Shown here piece by piece: positions 37,580-48,849 of a DNA stretch of 60,183 nt. The notes beneath the pieces are model-generated. The model had not been told where the DNA came from. It did no database searches and saw only the letters and a program-made list of their open reading frames with translations. This DNA comes from Gracilaria vermiculophylla (taxonomy: Eukaryota; Rhodophyta; Florideophyceae; Gracilariales; Gracilariaceae): the NCBI GenBank assembly GCA_019155205.2, contig JAHNZQ020000227.1, positions 294,053-354,235 on the forward strand, in the 5' to 3' direction. The position numbers were made by a program, and so were the translations under genes. Position 1 is the stretch's first letter, and every line of letters starts with the position of its first letter.

Positions 37580-38195
37580 GAAGTCAAGGAAAGTCTCTCG
37601 AAGTTCCTTGAGCAGAAGTTTTAATGATGTGGTTTGTATTGATCACTTCCATCTTGAAGGTAATCGTGTATTGCATATGTGCTACTGTGGCATTGCAATG
37701 CCCCATTTGTATCAATCTGAATTCCTCAATGTCAGCATGCCGAACTTTATTTGAATTTCTGTATTTCCATTTACTTTATTCTATTGGTTAGTTTATATTT
37801 TTACGTTGGCTCAGCAATACTGTGCGTCGTTTTGCTGTGCCAGTCTATATAAACCTGACCTGGCAAACCTGACCTGGCCTCCTCGGTGAGGTAGCCAGCT
37901 ACAATCGTATAACCACTTCCCGCCTTCGCACTGAGGGTCGTAAGACACTGCCTACTGCACACTTAGTCAGTGTGGGAACGCGTGGATTTCCTGGATCCAG
38001 TCATCTGTATCCACAAGCTGAGTTCACTGGCACAAGCGACAAGTTCCGAGCCACGGTCTTCCCATCAACCACCGGCCTAGTGGTACAACACGCAACAGAA
38101 GTCAAGGAAAGTCTCTCGAAGTTCCTTGAGCAGAAGTTTTAATGATGTGGTTTGTATTGATCACTTCCATCTCGAAGGTAATCCTGTATTTCATA
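37580..38195. repeat. 98 bp direct duplication flanking solo LTR C
   Basis: 37580-37677 and 38098-38195 are the same copia integrase segment (three mismatches). Between them lies LTR C (37678-38097), with ends TGTGCTACTG and CGCAACA and a TATATAA near 37855. A normal LTR insertion duplicates about 5 bp, so the 98 bp duplication is abnormal. Confidence 0.75.
37678..38097 (+). repeat. Solo LTR C
   Basis: 420 bp, TG...CA ends. Related to the LTR that precedes gypsy element C (about 42114-42992), sharing the block around CATTTACTTTATTCTATTGG and the end ACACGCAACA. Confidence 0.65.
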
Positions 38196-38473
38196 TCAAG
38201 GATGCAGAGTCGAGGTGCTCCACTGGAGATGTTGTTGACAAAATGTCTATGAGTGATGCAATTAATATTTTCGAGTCTCTGTGGATAACACCGTTCTGGA
38301 CTCAAAAGACTGTTCTATGCGATCCTGCATTTGATAATACTGAGTTCACTGATTTTTTCAACGCTCACAATATTGAGCGTCGCCCGATTCCATCCAGAAG
38401 ACATAACGAAAATGTTATCGAGTCCAAACATCGTATTATACGTGACATATATCTTCGACTCAAACATGAATGA
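38126..38473 (+). pseudogene. Copia integrase core fragment
   Basis: VVCIDHFHLEG carries the first catalytic Asp, LCDPAFDNTEFTDFF the second, and HNENVIESKHRIIRDIYLRL the Glu. This is the copia integrase D-D-E arrangement. The frame stops at 38473; a related frame (38570-39163) continues with the post-integrase linker. Confidence 0.75.
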
Positions 38474-38569
38474 AATGAAGATAATGCTAGCAAGGAAAGG
38501 CTAATAGTTCAGCAAGCACTAAGGATTTCTAATGATCTCTACGGTTCTGATGTTTGCTCCGCTCAAGAA

Positions 38570-39163
38570 TTGGCTAAAGGCTACACAAGACTAGCTAGTG
38601 TTGGTTCTTATCCAGTAATCGTTCCACAAGATATTTTAGAAGCTCACGATGATCTTCTTGCAAAGAGAAAACTCACTCGTATCTTAAGATCGAAAAATAC
38701 AAGTGACATACCTGTCAAAGTAGGTGATCCCGTACAAATTTTTATACGTGAGCGAAAGGACATACGAAGAAAATGGTCCCCACCGAAAGTTATTCTTGAA
38801 TTCGACCGAAACAGTGGAACTGCTACAGTACCAGGAAAGCAGGGTAAGACTGTTAAAGCTGCTATCGAAGATGTTCGTCCAGCACTATCCGAGAATACAC
38901 TTGCTAATGCTGTACAAGAAGGCATTGATACACTATCTCAAAGTCTTGATGACGCCATTAATCAGATCGATTCTCGACCTCCCCATGAGAGCACTGAAGG
39001 TCTCGATATGAATAATGCTGGTCAACAGAAGTCTATGGATTACGCTGAAAATGTTCTTGATGATACTGAAGAAAACCTCACTTCGCTACCTAACGTGGTG
39101 ATTCAATTGAAGTTTATTGGCCTCTTCACGACGCTTTATACAAGGGAAAGGTCTCATCTATAA
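38570..39163 (+). pseudogene. Copia integrase C-terminal and linker region
   Basis: An open 197-codon frame between integrase core and reverse transcriptase. It contains DIPVKVGDPVQIFIRERKDI and KWSPPKVILEFDRNSGTATV, which look like the small beta-rich domain after the integrase core. The rest is acidic and Asn-rich. No independent function suggested. Confidence 0.55.
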
Positions 39164-39297
39164 ATGATGATGACAACGAGCATAATATTGATTATAATGA
39201 TGGTGACAAAGAAACACTGAACTTTTCTGATGAAGTCTGGAAGTACCGTCCACAAGATACCAGGGAATCGAATACTATAAACGCTTCAAGAGTTAAT

Positions 39298-40281
39298 ATG
39301 GAGAGCACAGAGCAAGAAGTGCTTACATCTTTTGCAGATACCTTTGGACACAAAGATTTTATGAAGTTTCAAGCTCAAGTTCTTCCGTCTTTTCCACTCT
39401 CAAACGCTTATGAGAAGGAAGAAGAGTCTTATAAAGACACTGTTGAAACTATACCGATCTCCAAAGTTCCAGAAAATGCCAATGTTATCTCAAGCCATGT
39501 GATATATAAGGTTAAGACAAATGCTGATGGCTCTTTTAAGATGAAAGCCAGAATAGCTCCACATGGCAACAAGAATTTGGACAGAGATCAGCTCAAAACA
39601 GATTCGGCTGTTTGTCCTCCACTTGGAATCAGATCACTACTGTCACTAGCTACCATCCTCATGTTGTGCTTAGCCAAGATTGATTCTAAGAGTGCATTCC
39701 TACAAACTGGTGATGCGAGACGGGATGCTTATGTCGTACCACTGAGAGAAAGCAATGACGAGAACCATCATTGGCTCTTACGTACTGCAGCGTATGGTCT
39801 TCTTAATGCCAATGCGAAGTGGCAGGAGCACAGTGACTATTTAATGAAGTCACTTGGGATGCAACAATTAACTCATGTTCCTCAGTTGTTTTATCAGTTT
39901 GATTCTCCTGGAGTCTTGCAAGTTGTTGCGGTGAAGAATGTTGATGATGTACTGCTTGCCGGTCCAAAAGAATTGTTGAAGGAACACGTCATCAAGATAC
40001 AGAAGAAATCTGAGCTTGGTACAGTTGTCTATGGACCAGGATCGTTCCTATTTTTTGGTTTACAAGTTTGTCAAGAGACTGACTACTCAAGTACTATACA
40101 AGTAGATGAGAAAATAAGTTCTCTGGAGTGTTATCCTATCAATCGCCAAAGAAGAAAAGAAAGATCTACATCTCTTAATGAAATGGAAATGAGCTCTTTC
40201 AGATCTGTTACCAGTTCCATTGGATGGCTCGGTACAGCTGCTTCACTGTTTTGTGCATTTTATGTAAGCCACCTTCAATAA
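39298..40281 (+). pseudogene. Copia reverse transcriptase (RVT_2)
   Basis: The frame encodes SSHVIYKVKTNADGSFKMKA, RIAPHGNKNLDRDQLKTDS, AKIDSKSAFLQTGDARRDAY, TAAYGLLNANAKWQEHSDYL and the active-site motif VDDVLLAG. This is the Ty1/copia reverse transcriptase. It copies the element RNA to DNA in virus-like particles. It is one long frame but is cut off by stops on both sides. Confidence 0.85.
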
Positions 40282-40471
40282 AAGGTTCTGCATACAACTG
40301 TTAATGACCTAGTCTCACAAATCAACTCAGTCCGACTGTTGAAGAAATTGGGAGCTACAATCAATTACAAAAGACCCCAAGACAAAAAGAGCTCCCCCTT
40401 TATCAATTCTTGTTTTTGCGGATGCAAGTCGCAACAAAAACTATGGACAACTTGGATGTGATGCTGGACTC

Positions 40472-40933
40472 TTGATCGGAGACTTTGAACTTGGGTCTCT
40501 TTTTCATATTATCCCTTGGTCTTCGCATAAGTCTAAAAAACCAGTGAAGTCTATTGGAGCTGCCGAAATATTAGCAGCTGGAGAAGCAATTGTAGAAGGA
40601 AAGCTTTTCACTAGAGCATACAAGAAGTTGCTTGGAATACATATTGATTTTATCATTGCACTTGATTCAAAAGACTTGTTTGGGACGATGTCAACCTGTC
40701 GTAACTCTGTTGATCGTTCTATACGTGGTGATGTAAGCGTGATAAGTTATGAGGTCGAGACACATAAGGTTAACCACGTTACTTGGATACCTGGAAGGCT
40801 AAACCTCACAGATCCGCTCACTAAGACCAATAGTCCGCTGACTGAACCACTTCAACTCACCATATTCAGTGGTGAACTACCGATCTCATTTGATGATGCA
40901 GAAGATCGAAGTACTACATTATCCACCGGATAA
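40472..40933 (+). pseudogene. Copia RNase H
   Basis: SIGAAEILAAGEAIVEGKLF, ALDSKDLFGTMSTCRNSVDR and VTWIPGRLNLTDPLTKTNS are RNase H blocks of copia elements. The same blocks occur in the remnant at 3.5-4.7 kb. The end of the frame meets the polypurine tract. Confidence 0.8.
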
Positions 40934-40940
40934 ATCCGTC

Positions 40941-40957
40941 AAAGAAAAGAGGAGGAG
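40941..40957 (+). promoter_or_regulatory. Copia polypurine tract
   Basis: AAAGAAAAGAGGAGGAG ends two bases before the 3' LTR start (TGAAACTTGTG at 40960). It primes second-strand DNA synthesis in LTR elements. Confidence 0.8.
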
Positions 40958-40959
40958 TA

Positions 40960-41487
40960 TGAAACTTGTGATGCGAGACACATGTCTTTCGAGACACATG
41001 TTTTGCGTGGAGGACACTAGTCCTCCCACGGTTGGAAGTAATCTTTACCAAGTAATTGTTGCGCGAGTTTCGATGTTTGAATGTTCGAATGTTTGAATGT
41101 TTTTATATTTGTATGTTTGTATGTTTTTATGTTAGTGCGTTTATATGGTTTTTGTTTGCCTATATAAGCAAATTTTTAAGTGCTAATATAGAAAATCACA
41201 GTTCCCAGTTCACAGTTCACAATTCCCAGTTCTCAGTTCTCAGTTCCCAGTTCACAGTTCCCAGTTCCCAGTTCCCAGTTCCCAGTTCCTAGTTCCCAGT
41301 TCCCAGTTCCTAGTTCCCAGTTCCCAGTTCCCAGTTCCCAGTTCCCAGTTCCCAGTTCCCAGTTCCCAGTTCCCAGTTCACAGTTCCCAGTTCCCAATTC
41401 CCAGTTCCCAGTTCACTAGAGCTTTTATCTGTTCCACTATCACTGCTAATTTGGTAAGTTCCTATCAGATTTCTGCCTATTGTTTTA
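40960..41487 (+). repeat. Copia 3' LTR with a long heptamer array
   Basis: 528 bp. It contains (CCCAGTT)n with variants at 41197-41415 (about 30 units), twice the array of the 5' LTR. It ends TGTTTTA where the 5' LTR has TGTTTCA. Confidence 0.8.
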
Positions 41488-42113
41488 TTCTGCGAGCGTA
41501 AAAAGTAGCACAGCCCATGACGGTGGCGATGGAGGTACACAGGGCAGCAGCCAGCATGCGCCACTAGCCCAACTCGCCGCTATTTATGGATACGAAATTT
41601 TAGTCTGCCATAGTGCCCGCATCAAATGCAGCCCATAAGTATGCGCGCTTGAAATGCAGTCTACTTTTTAATAATGCGCGATTGCAATGCTGAGCTAAAC
41701 CACTGTCTTTGCGATGTATAATGCACAAAACTTATACGCGGTGCAAACGCTGTGTATCACAATTTGTTGCTTTAGAAAAATAGCGCGTGTCCAATTTATT
41801 TCAAAATGTAAAGCAAAGTATTTCGCTAATCATCAAAAATTGAATTTTATCCAATGTTTTTTCAAAATCTTAGTGTCTATCTGATCAGCGACCTCACATG
41901 AGGTCAACCAAACTCATGTGAGATCCATTTTAATTGCTTTACAACTATGTGAAAACATTAAAACTTTTTCCAATTTCTTTTTCTGATATCCTGATCATGT
42001 TGTCGATCATATTGTCGACGCGGGCAGCGCTGAACTGTGTCCACAACAATCACGCGTCACTTTTAACTATTATATCAATCAAAGCCGTCAACAACTTTCG
42101 TACAACTATGCAT
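41488..42113. other. AT-rich intergenic stretch, nothing recognised
   Basis: No frame, repeat end or RNA gene was recognised between the copia 3' LTR and the LTR of gypsy element C. Confidence 0.4.
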
Positions 42114-42992
42114 TTTTGCTACGACGCAATAGGAATGTATCGTACGACTTTTTAAAACGCTTTAGTGTCAGTATCTTACTTAATTTTTAATTGGAAATTC
42201 TGTTTTTTCATTTACTATGATTTTATTGGATAGTTTGAATTCCGTTGCCAACTCAGCGGTTACACACTCTCTGAAACTTTCGAATTCTATGTAAACTGAA
42301 GTGGCGTCGACTTCTTTGTGGTACTGTCAGCCCTCCTGTCGAGGTAGTAAAGCACAACGTCCGTTAGGAGTTTTTGGTGACTCCAAAGGCACGTATTCCT
42401 AAAGGTGGTCTCCGGTATCCGCTGTCGCGAGCCGAGGGAATTCTGAAAGGGAACCCGCAAACACCAAGCGGAGGAGGAGGTTCACTGGGCGGAAAATGCT
42501 CCTACGGGCGCTGCAATGATGCGACATGGGGATCGGCGGCTTAGAAACCTGCATAGTCGACGAGAGACTCCAACCGGAAAAGTAGATGAAGACTCAAGGG
42601 ACCTTGTCTTTACTTCCCCAGAGGTGGAGCTCAACCGGCAGATTAAGTATCAAGCCGGGAGCCCGCCTCGGCAGGTCTCGCTACTGTGCTAATTACCTGC
42701 ATAAACTATCTAAAATAAATAGTAATTCTACCGTACCTCAAGGATACTGTAGCGCAAGCGGGCGACATTAAGCACCACGTGGCCCAGCTAATAAATTACG
42801 AACCCTCCTTAGGAATATTATACCTTAGGGCCAAACCACCCTATTTCCGTAGGAGCCACTGTACTACATTTTGCAGTCAGCCAGTGACTCACCCTCTCAC
42901 TTTTCTTGCTTCTCAGTCTATCTCCGCCATGACTTCTTGATTTGTCCTACTCATGGTTTAAACCACCGGACCTCTTGAAATAACACGCAACA
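42114..42992 (+). repeat. Probable 5' LTR (type C) of gypsy element C, interrupted
   Basis: Similarity to LTR C (37678-38097) in the block at about 42190-42260 and in the end ACACGCAACA at 42983-42992. A solo LTR A (42317-42868) sits inside. The start is approximate because the two copies are diverged. Confidence 0.5.
42317..42868 (-). repeat. Solo LTR A (minus orientation)
   Basis: 552 bp with ends TGTGGTACTGTCAGCC and CACTGTACTACA. Flanks TTCTT and TTTTG do not form a clean duplication, so the site has mutated or recombined. Confidence 0.85.
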
Positions 42993-43039
42993 GTTTAAAC
43001 TGACAAGCTGCGCGCAGTCCGTCGGGCCGGTCAACATTG

Positions 43040-46000
43040 ATGAACAAAGAAACAATGGTGGAGGCAATGCTAATCTTCTCGCACTAATTCAGGCTTCAAA
43101 AATCAAGTCGACATCACGGAAGGCTGTTCAAGAGTTTTTGGCTGCACGAGAATCATACAAAGTTGCTGTAAATGCACAACCTGGATCATCTGCTATTTTC
43201 TAGCGATCCCGCTTTTCATCTATGTACCTGAAACCACTGTTCATGCTTCGGTTGTTTGGCGCTGATATTATTCAAGTAGCAGAACTGACTGACGACATCA
43301 CTAAGGTCAAATTGGAAGAAATCTCTCTTCGATCCAGGTCTGTCTCTGTTCAATCCGCACTTGCAGACGTAGAGCGGAATGGCAAGCTATAGGAAAATGA
43401 GCCTGATTCTCGACTACGAATCGTTATGTTATCGGCATCTTCCCTTCATCTTTGCTGAAAGAGAGGTTGGAAAGTCCTTCAGAATGCTCCGAAAGCAGTT
43501 ATCAAGCACACCATTTTCGTCTTGCAGCCAGTTGGGCTGAAAACACGTGTCAATGATGCATTACAATTTGATAGAGCTGATATGAAATCTGATTAATTTG
43601 GTTCTATGGATTTTGTGGCAGAGAAAGCTGAAATCTTCGAAGAAGTACAGCCGCTTTGCGAGTACCTAGACAGTCGGAACGAGTGGAAGGCACCGTCTAG
43701 CAAGAGCCCAAAGAGAGGATCATCGGGTCCATTATCTGCGTCTGGGAAGAAACGAGATGCTTAGAAATATTCTAAGACATTTAATGGTGGGTGGGCATCC
43801 AAAACATAACCAGATTGCTTGAATTCTCAGTGTTCGGGAAAGAATAACATTAAGGATTGTCCTGATATTAGTGAAGAATAAGCAAAGAAGCTACTGAATG
43901 CTTTTCGTGATAAGGAAAAACGTGAGAAAGAGCAGAAACAGATTGTTGCTGCACCGACATAACCGAAACTCGGGATGAAGAAAATTTCGGTTTCGAAAAA
44001 CAAGAATGATTTTGCCGTCGTTAAAGCCGAGCTTGGTGGATTCAAAGTGGCGTGCCGTATTGACTATGGAGCTGATCAAGACGCTATCCCCGAGAATATT
44101 GTCAATTTTCTGGGTGATAATGGGGTTTACTTACCAACTCGATTTTTGTCACAACCTGAAATGCTTTTGGCTGTTTATCGGCATAAGGTGCATTCAAAGG
44201 GCACTGCACAAATTTGCCCGCTGATCCGGACAGTTTTTGGTCCGTGTCGACTTCGTATTGTGAATATCAAAATCATTGCTGATAATGACAATCATGTTGA
44301 TCGGGGCTATGCATGCGCCAGTGAGAGTATTCTGGGCGAAACGATCATTGTCGCTTCTGCCCTTAACGTGAAGGATTTCTTAGCTCATAACATCGATCGA
44401 CTAGCCTCTATTGATTCTGACGAAATCAAGACTCAAGATGAGTCAGCGAAAGGCGGTAAGCTTGGGTTAAAGTTTGCTGTCTCAGAAGATCAACGTTGCA
44501 GGACCCAAGCTCGATTCATCTCGCCTTTGCAGTATGATGTCCAATGATAACTTCCCACTGAAAGACAGTGATGAAATTGACTACAAGGATGTCGAAATTG
44601 GTGTGCAAGACGAAAAAGAATTTCAAACCAATATTGACGCAACGATATCGTGCTGCACCGCAATGGACAAAGATTCGAACGTTATCTTAATTAATCTGAT
44701 GTCCGAGTTCTAGAACATTTTTTGCATCAAACTTTGGAGTGACCCTCCTGTCGATGTCCAGCCAATGAAAATCGAGTTTGAAGAGACTGTCCGCTGAGTC
44801 AAGGTCCGACAGCGTACTTAATTCCAAGAAGAACTCTCGTTTCTGAAGAAAAAGGTTCAAGAACTTATAGACGCTGGATTCTTTACCCGTAATATTGCAT
44901 CTGAGTGGACATGCCCCCCCTTGATTAATCCAAAATCTGAGAAAGAAGGATTTCGATTCACTTTCGATCTCCGTCTCGTGATCTTGCAGACCAAAAACGC
45001 TGTTTGGTCAATGCCCTATCCTTATTTTATGCTGACTAAGCTGACTGGATCCAACAACTGGTTCATTCTTGGTTTAAACGTTTAGTGGCAGTTTCCTTTA
45101 GCTGAAGAATCTCGTGAATGCCAGTTGTTTCACTCACTGTTCGGAGTATATACACCAAACGGAGTGCCACATGGTGCGGCAAATGCCGTGTCATACTTCC
45201 AGTCTTCAATGAAATCTTTATTTGAACATCTAAAGCTTCTCATGTACTTAGATGATTTGTTAGGATATGCAATTAACATTCTTTTGCTCCTCGAAAAACT
45301 TCTTCTCGTGTTTAAAGTGTGTCAAAAAACGTAGACTGAAGCTGAATCCTGAAAAATGTCAAGTCGTCACAGATGAAGTTCAATTCCGCGGGCAAATTAT
45401 CAACGAGAAAGGTGTGAAATTTCACCCTTGTCAGTATGAAGCTCTGACGCATATGACCGCCCCAATAACTGTGGATTCATTAATGGAGTTAGTATTGGTG
45501 CTAACTGGATGAGCACTGCGATAACAAACTTTTCGCAACTCATCTCACCATTGTATGATCTTCTAGAATACAAGTACGCATCATACAAGACTCGCACAAA
45601 GACTCGTCTCATAAACCGCCCTATCTCGGCTAAGGGGGACGAGCATCAGAGCGCATTTCTAAGCCTCATTACTGCGATTGAGTACCCGGCTCTACTGACA
45701 ACTGTCGAGCCAAGTCAATGACGTTGTCTATTAACAGATGCATCCGAGCTTTCTTGGTTTGGAGAACTCCCTCAAGTGCCTATTGATGAGTTCAAACCTG
45801 GAAAGGCACCACAAAACTAGGAGCATTCACCAGTTTCATTTGTATCTGGATCTTTACGTCGCTCATCTAGTCGCTGGACTATGCCTGAAAAAGAGTCATA
45901 TGCTATTATTGCCTCTACTATTGACTCTCGCAAAGTCTTGTGGTTTGCCATGAATTCTCGTTGTTTACAGATCATAAGAACCTACTGTACACCCTATCGC

Positions 46001-47700
46001 TAAGCAAATTCAATGCAAATGTCTCGAGACGTGTGGTCAATAAGATACAAAGCTGGGCTTTGCGATTGGCTGAGTTCAACTTTACGATCGAGCACATTCC
46101 TGGTGAGAGCCATGTATGGGCGGATATACGTACCCTTTGGGCTGCTTCTGGCTACCACAAATCTCCTGCACGTCGTATGAGTGCTATCAAAGTTCCTTTT
46201 GTTACTGAGCACAAGCCGTACCTCCCTAAACTATCCGTTATTGCTAAACCTGAGAAAAATACCCTCCGACAGATGAAGTCAAATTTACCTTGTCCACTGA
46301 TGAGCCATCAGTCTTGACGAACAAAGATGATTTAATCTACATTCCTGGGAGCGACCAAGATTTGCAGTTACGCATTGCAGTTTCTGCCCATTGTGGACCA
46401 GGAGGTCATCGAGGCTACACCATGACCTGCTCAGTCATCAGAGAAAAAATGACATGGGAAACTATGGATGAAGATATCAAGGCATTTGTTGAAGGTTGTA
46501 TTTCTTTTCTAGTATCTTCAAGCGGTGACGAAATCCGACGACCTCTTGGGTCTCAAGTACATGCAGAAAATGTCAACAAGCTGTTGCATTTTGACTATCT
46601 ATCGATCGGTGAGTCATCCAGTGGAAATGAGTACATACCCATCCTCAAGGACGACTTCTCCCGGTATTGCTATCTACGCACTACTGGGAAGGCCGATGCT
46701 GAAATAACTGCAGAAGTTATGATCGAATACTTCACCACATTCGTACCGGTAATGTTGTGGTTTTCTGATCAAGTTTTGCACTTCAAAAATCCAGTCATGG
46801 AGATTCTTGCGAAGTCAGTGGATGATAAACACACCTTCACTACATCTTACGATCTTTGGTCAAACGGACCTGTTGAAGCAGTTTGTAAGCAGATTCTCCG
46901 TGTTATGCGCGCTCTAAGTTCTGAGTGTAATATTTCTGGATCTTAGTGGCCCACCACGATTCCAGCATTTCAGAGAATTGTCAACAATACTCCATCTCGT
47001 CGCCTTGGAAACCGAGCTCGAATAAAAGTACACTCTGGTATGGAGTCGTGCAATCCTATACAGGTAGCTCTTAACTCTATGAACGTTGTAGATGCAGTAT
47101 CCACTGATGAAGCACGTGTCTTACGCAAGCTGAGAAATTCCGAGCTACAAGAAGCGCTTTCCAAAATCCACCGATCTGTCGATACGAACTTGTCTTCCTC
47201 ACGCAGGAAAGCAGTTGAACTTCATTAGCTGAGAACAGGGTCCATTCGTGCAATCTTGTCATTGGTGACTGTGTCGTCGTCGCATGTACAAAAGGACCTA
47301 GAACAAAGATGTCTGCTAATTGGCTTGTACCTAGACGCCTTACTGAAGTTTTATCTGACTATATCTTCAAAATCGAGCACCTTCTTACGCAGAAAATAGA
47401 AAAAAATCCATATAACACATATTAAGCACTATGCTGAAGCTCTCGTTGGTACTCCGGCTCAAATGAAAGAAATTGCAGATTTCTCAGATCGCGTCTGGTA
47501 TTCCATTGACAAAATCAATGACATACGCGAAGCTGACGCTATTTTATGAGGCCCTAGAATTAGAGAGAATACCGGACGTCGCACTCTCCGAAGTGTAGAA
47601 ACCTATCCAGAAGTGGACGGTGTAGAACCAAAATACCAACCCTTTCGGTTGCTCCAGAAACGGATCATGAGGTAAACGGCCAATTGTATGAAAACAAAGA
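43040..47700 (+). pseudogene. Ty3/gypsy element C gag-pol, many stops
   Basis: Domains in gypsy order on the plus strand. Gag at about 43040-43870 has a poor CCHC region. Protease lies in 43975-44547 with CRIDYGADQDAIPENIV. Reverse transcriptase spans about 44800-45520 with FRFTFDLRLVILQTKN, YTPNGVPHGAANAVSYFQ and LMYLDDLLGY (YxDD variant). RNase H at 45940-46150 shows LFTDHKNLLYTLSLSKFN and ALRLAEFNFTIEHIPGESH. Integrase at 46290-46946 has GGHRGYTMT, LHFDYLSIGESSSGNEYIP, LWFSDQVLHFKN and WSNGPVEAV. After 47040 come an integrase tail (IGDCVVVACTKGPRTKMSAN) and a last segment to about 47570. Dozens of stops and shifts make it dead. The 3' LTR was not identified. Confidence 0.85.
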
Positions 47701-47808
47701 TGATGACGCCCCAGTGGTCAAAGTTGCAATGGTGCTTATACCTTCGAGAGTCGCCGACTCACCGGTGGTACTGGCTTCGATCCTGTATTTTCGACACTAT
47801 CCACAAAA

Positions 47809-48524
47809 GTGACTACGCCTAACGGTTCCGTTCTTCTCACCAGTCGGGATCTATCCCGAAGTCAAGTCCTGCCGGTCACTTCCGTAGGTCGCCGCACTGC
47901 TACCGGAAGGGCAACCAAAGTGGTCAATTTTTCTTCTCCCTTACGAGCGGTATCCAATCTCTCGGATATCAACGAAGCTCTGCGTCGTCTCTATCAAGGT
48001 TGTCTCCAATGTTTTCACTGGGCAGGACCTGTGGGTGCACCCTCCACGATTGAAGGAGTATCTCATTGCCTTCTCCAACTGGTCAATTTTGCTATTATGA
48101 ACGTAGAAATTTGGAATATCAGGTACTCGATTCAAGGACGTGCTCACCGTGTGGTGGTGTTATCCCTGCATGTTATCATGCGTCTAGAGGAAACAATCAA
48201 TCAGTGGGTTTGCTGGCCACATAAGATCCGGTCCTTTTGGATCCTTTGACTAGGTTCGGCGCTCCTGCTCCTCATGGTCACATCTGAGAATACATGACCG
48301 CTGCATCTGTAGTCCTCTCTGCCTCTCACCATTTAATGGGGATACGGTTCAATCCCTTCGAAGAGAAAGCAGGCAAGTACGTCGCGCATAACCACGCAGC
48401 GTCAGTGCGAACTTGGCATATAACCTGCAGTGGATTGCCTGTTCATCATCTAGGTCTGGGTGAGCTTCCCATTGCGGGGCCGATGGCTCTCCGCCCATGG
48501 CGTTGCAATTCATTTCAAGGCTAG
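47809..48524 (+). pseudogene. Antisense ORF region of decayed gypsy element D
   Basis: Plus-strand frames 47809-48249 and 48294-48524 lie opposite the minus-strand pol remnants at 48.8-52 kb, in the same relative place as the antisense ORFs of element B. The first has a stretch (NEALRRLYQGCLQCF, GVSHCLLQLVNFAI) with a helical pattern faintly like the C-terminal part of the element A antisense ORF. No known domain; homology is a weak impression. Confidence 0.3.
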
Positions 48525-48529
48525 CGTTG

Positions 48530-48720
48530 TTGTTGCTAATTAATTTCTTCAACTTCTTGCGATTCTTTGGGTTAATAGTCTTCGTTTTCTTTTTCCATCT
48601 TCTGTATTTCATTCTTCTTCTCTATCTTCATTATTGTTCTTCGTAGTCATCTTTTCTTCCTCTTCATCTTTTTCATTTTTATTCATAGTTTTCTTTTCTT
48701 TTCTTTCGCTAACCGAATTG
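48530..48720. repeat. Pyrimidine-rich tract
   Basis: A long C/T-rich run (TTCTTC-like) at the same position relative to the antisense ORF as the tract at 8338-8410 in element B. No coding content on either strand was recognised. Confidence 0.4.
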
Positions 48721-48849
48721 CAAAAAATGTGTTCTTCCCCCCCTCTATAGCGTGGCTGTTCCACCGGGACTCCCAATGCTGCAACTGGTGGACGTTTTCG
48801 CGACGGCACCAATACCTGAAAACCACGCTGCGTGAATTATGCCCCGGGG

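Larger units (their letters stand above)
34583..41487 (+). mobile_element. Ty1/copia element with nested solo LTRs, inactive
   Basis: Two LTRs (34583-34832 and 40960-41487), both starting TGAAACTTGTG, flank a gag-protease-integrase-RT-RNase H order typical of copia. A primer site matching the tRNA-iMet anticodon arm follows the 5' LTR and a polypurine tract precedes the 3' LTR. The body is interrupted by a solo LTR A (35714-36807), which itself carries a solo LTR B, and by LTR C (37678-38097). Coding parts have multiple stops. No matching target duplication was found at the outer ends. Confidence 0.9.

Noticed and set aside
40960..41492. 5 bp target duplication for the whole copia element
   Set aside because: GTGCA before 34583 and TTCTG after 41487 do not match. 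The outer ends may have mutated or recombined.
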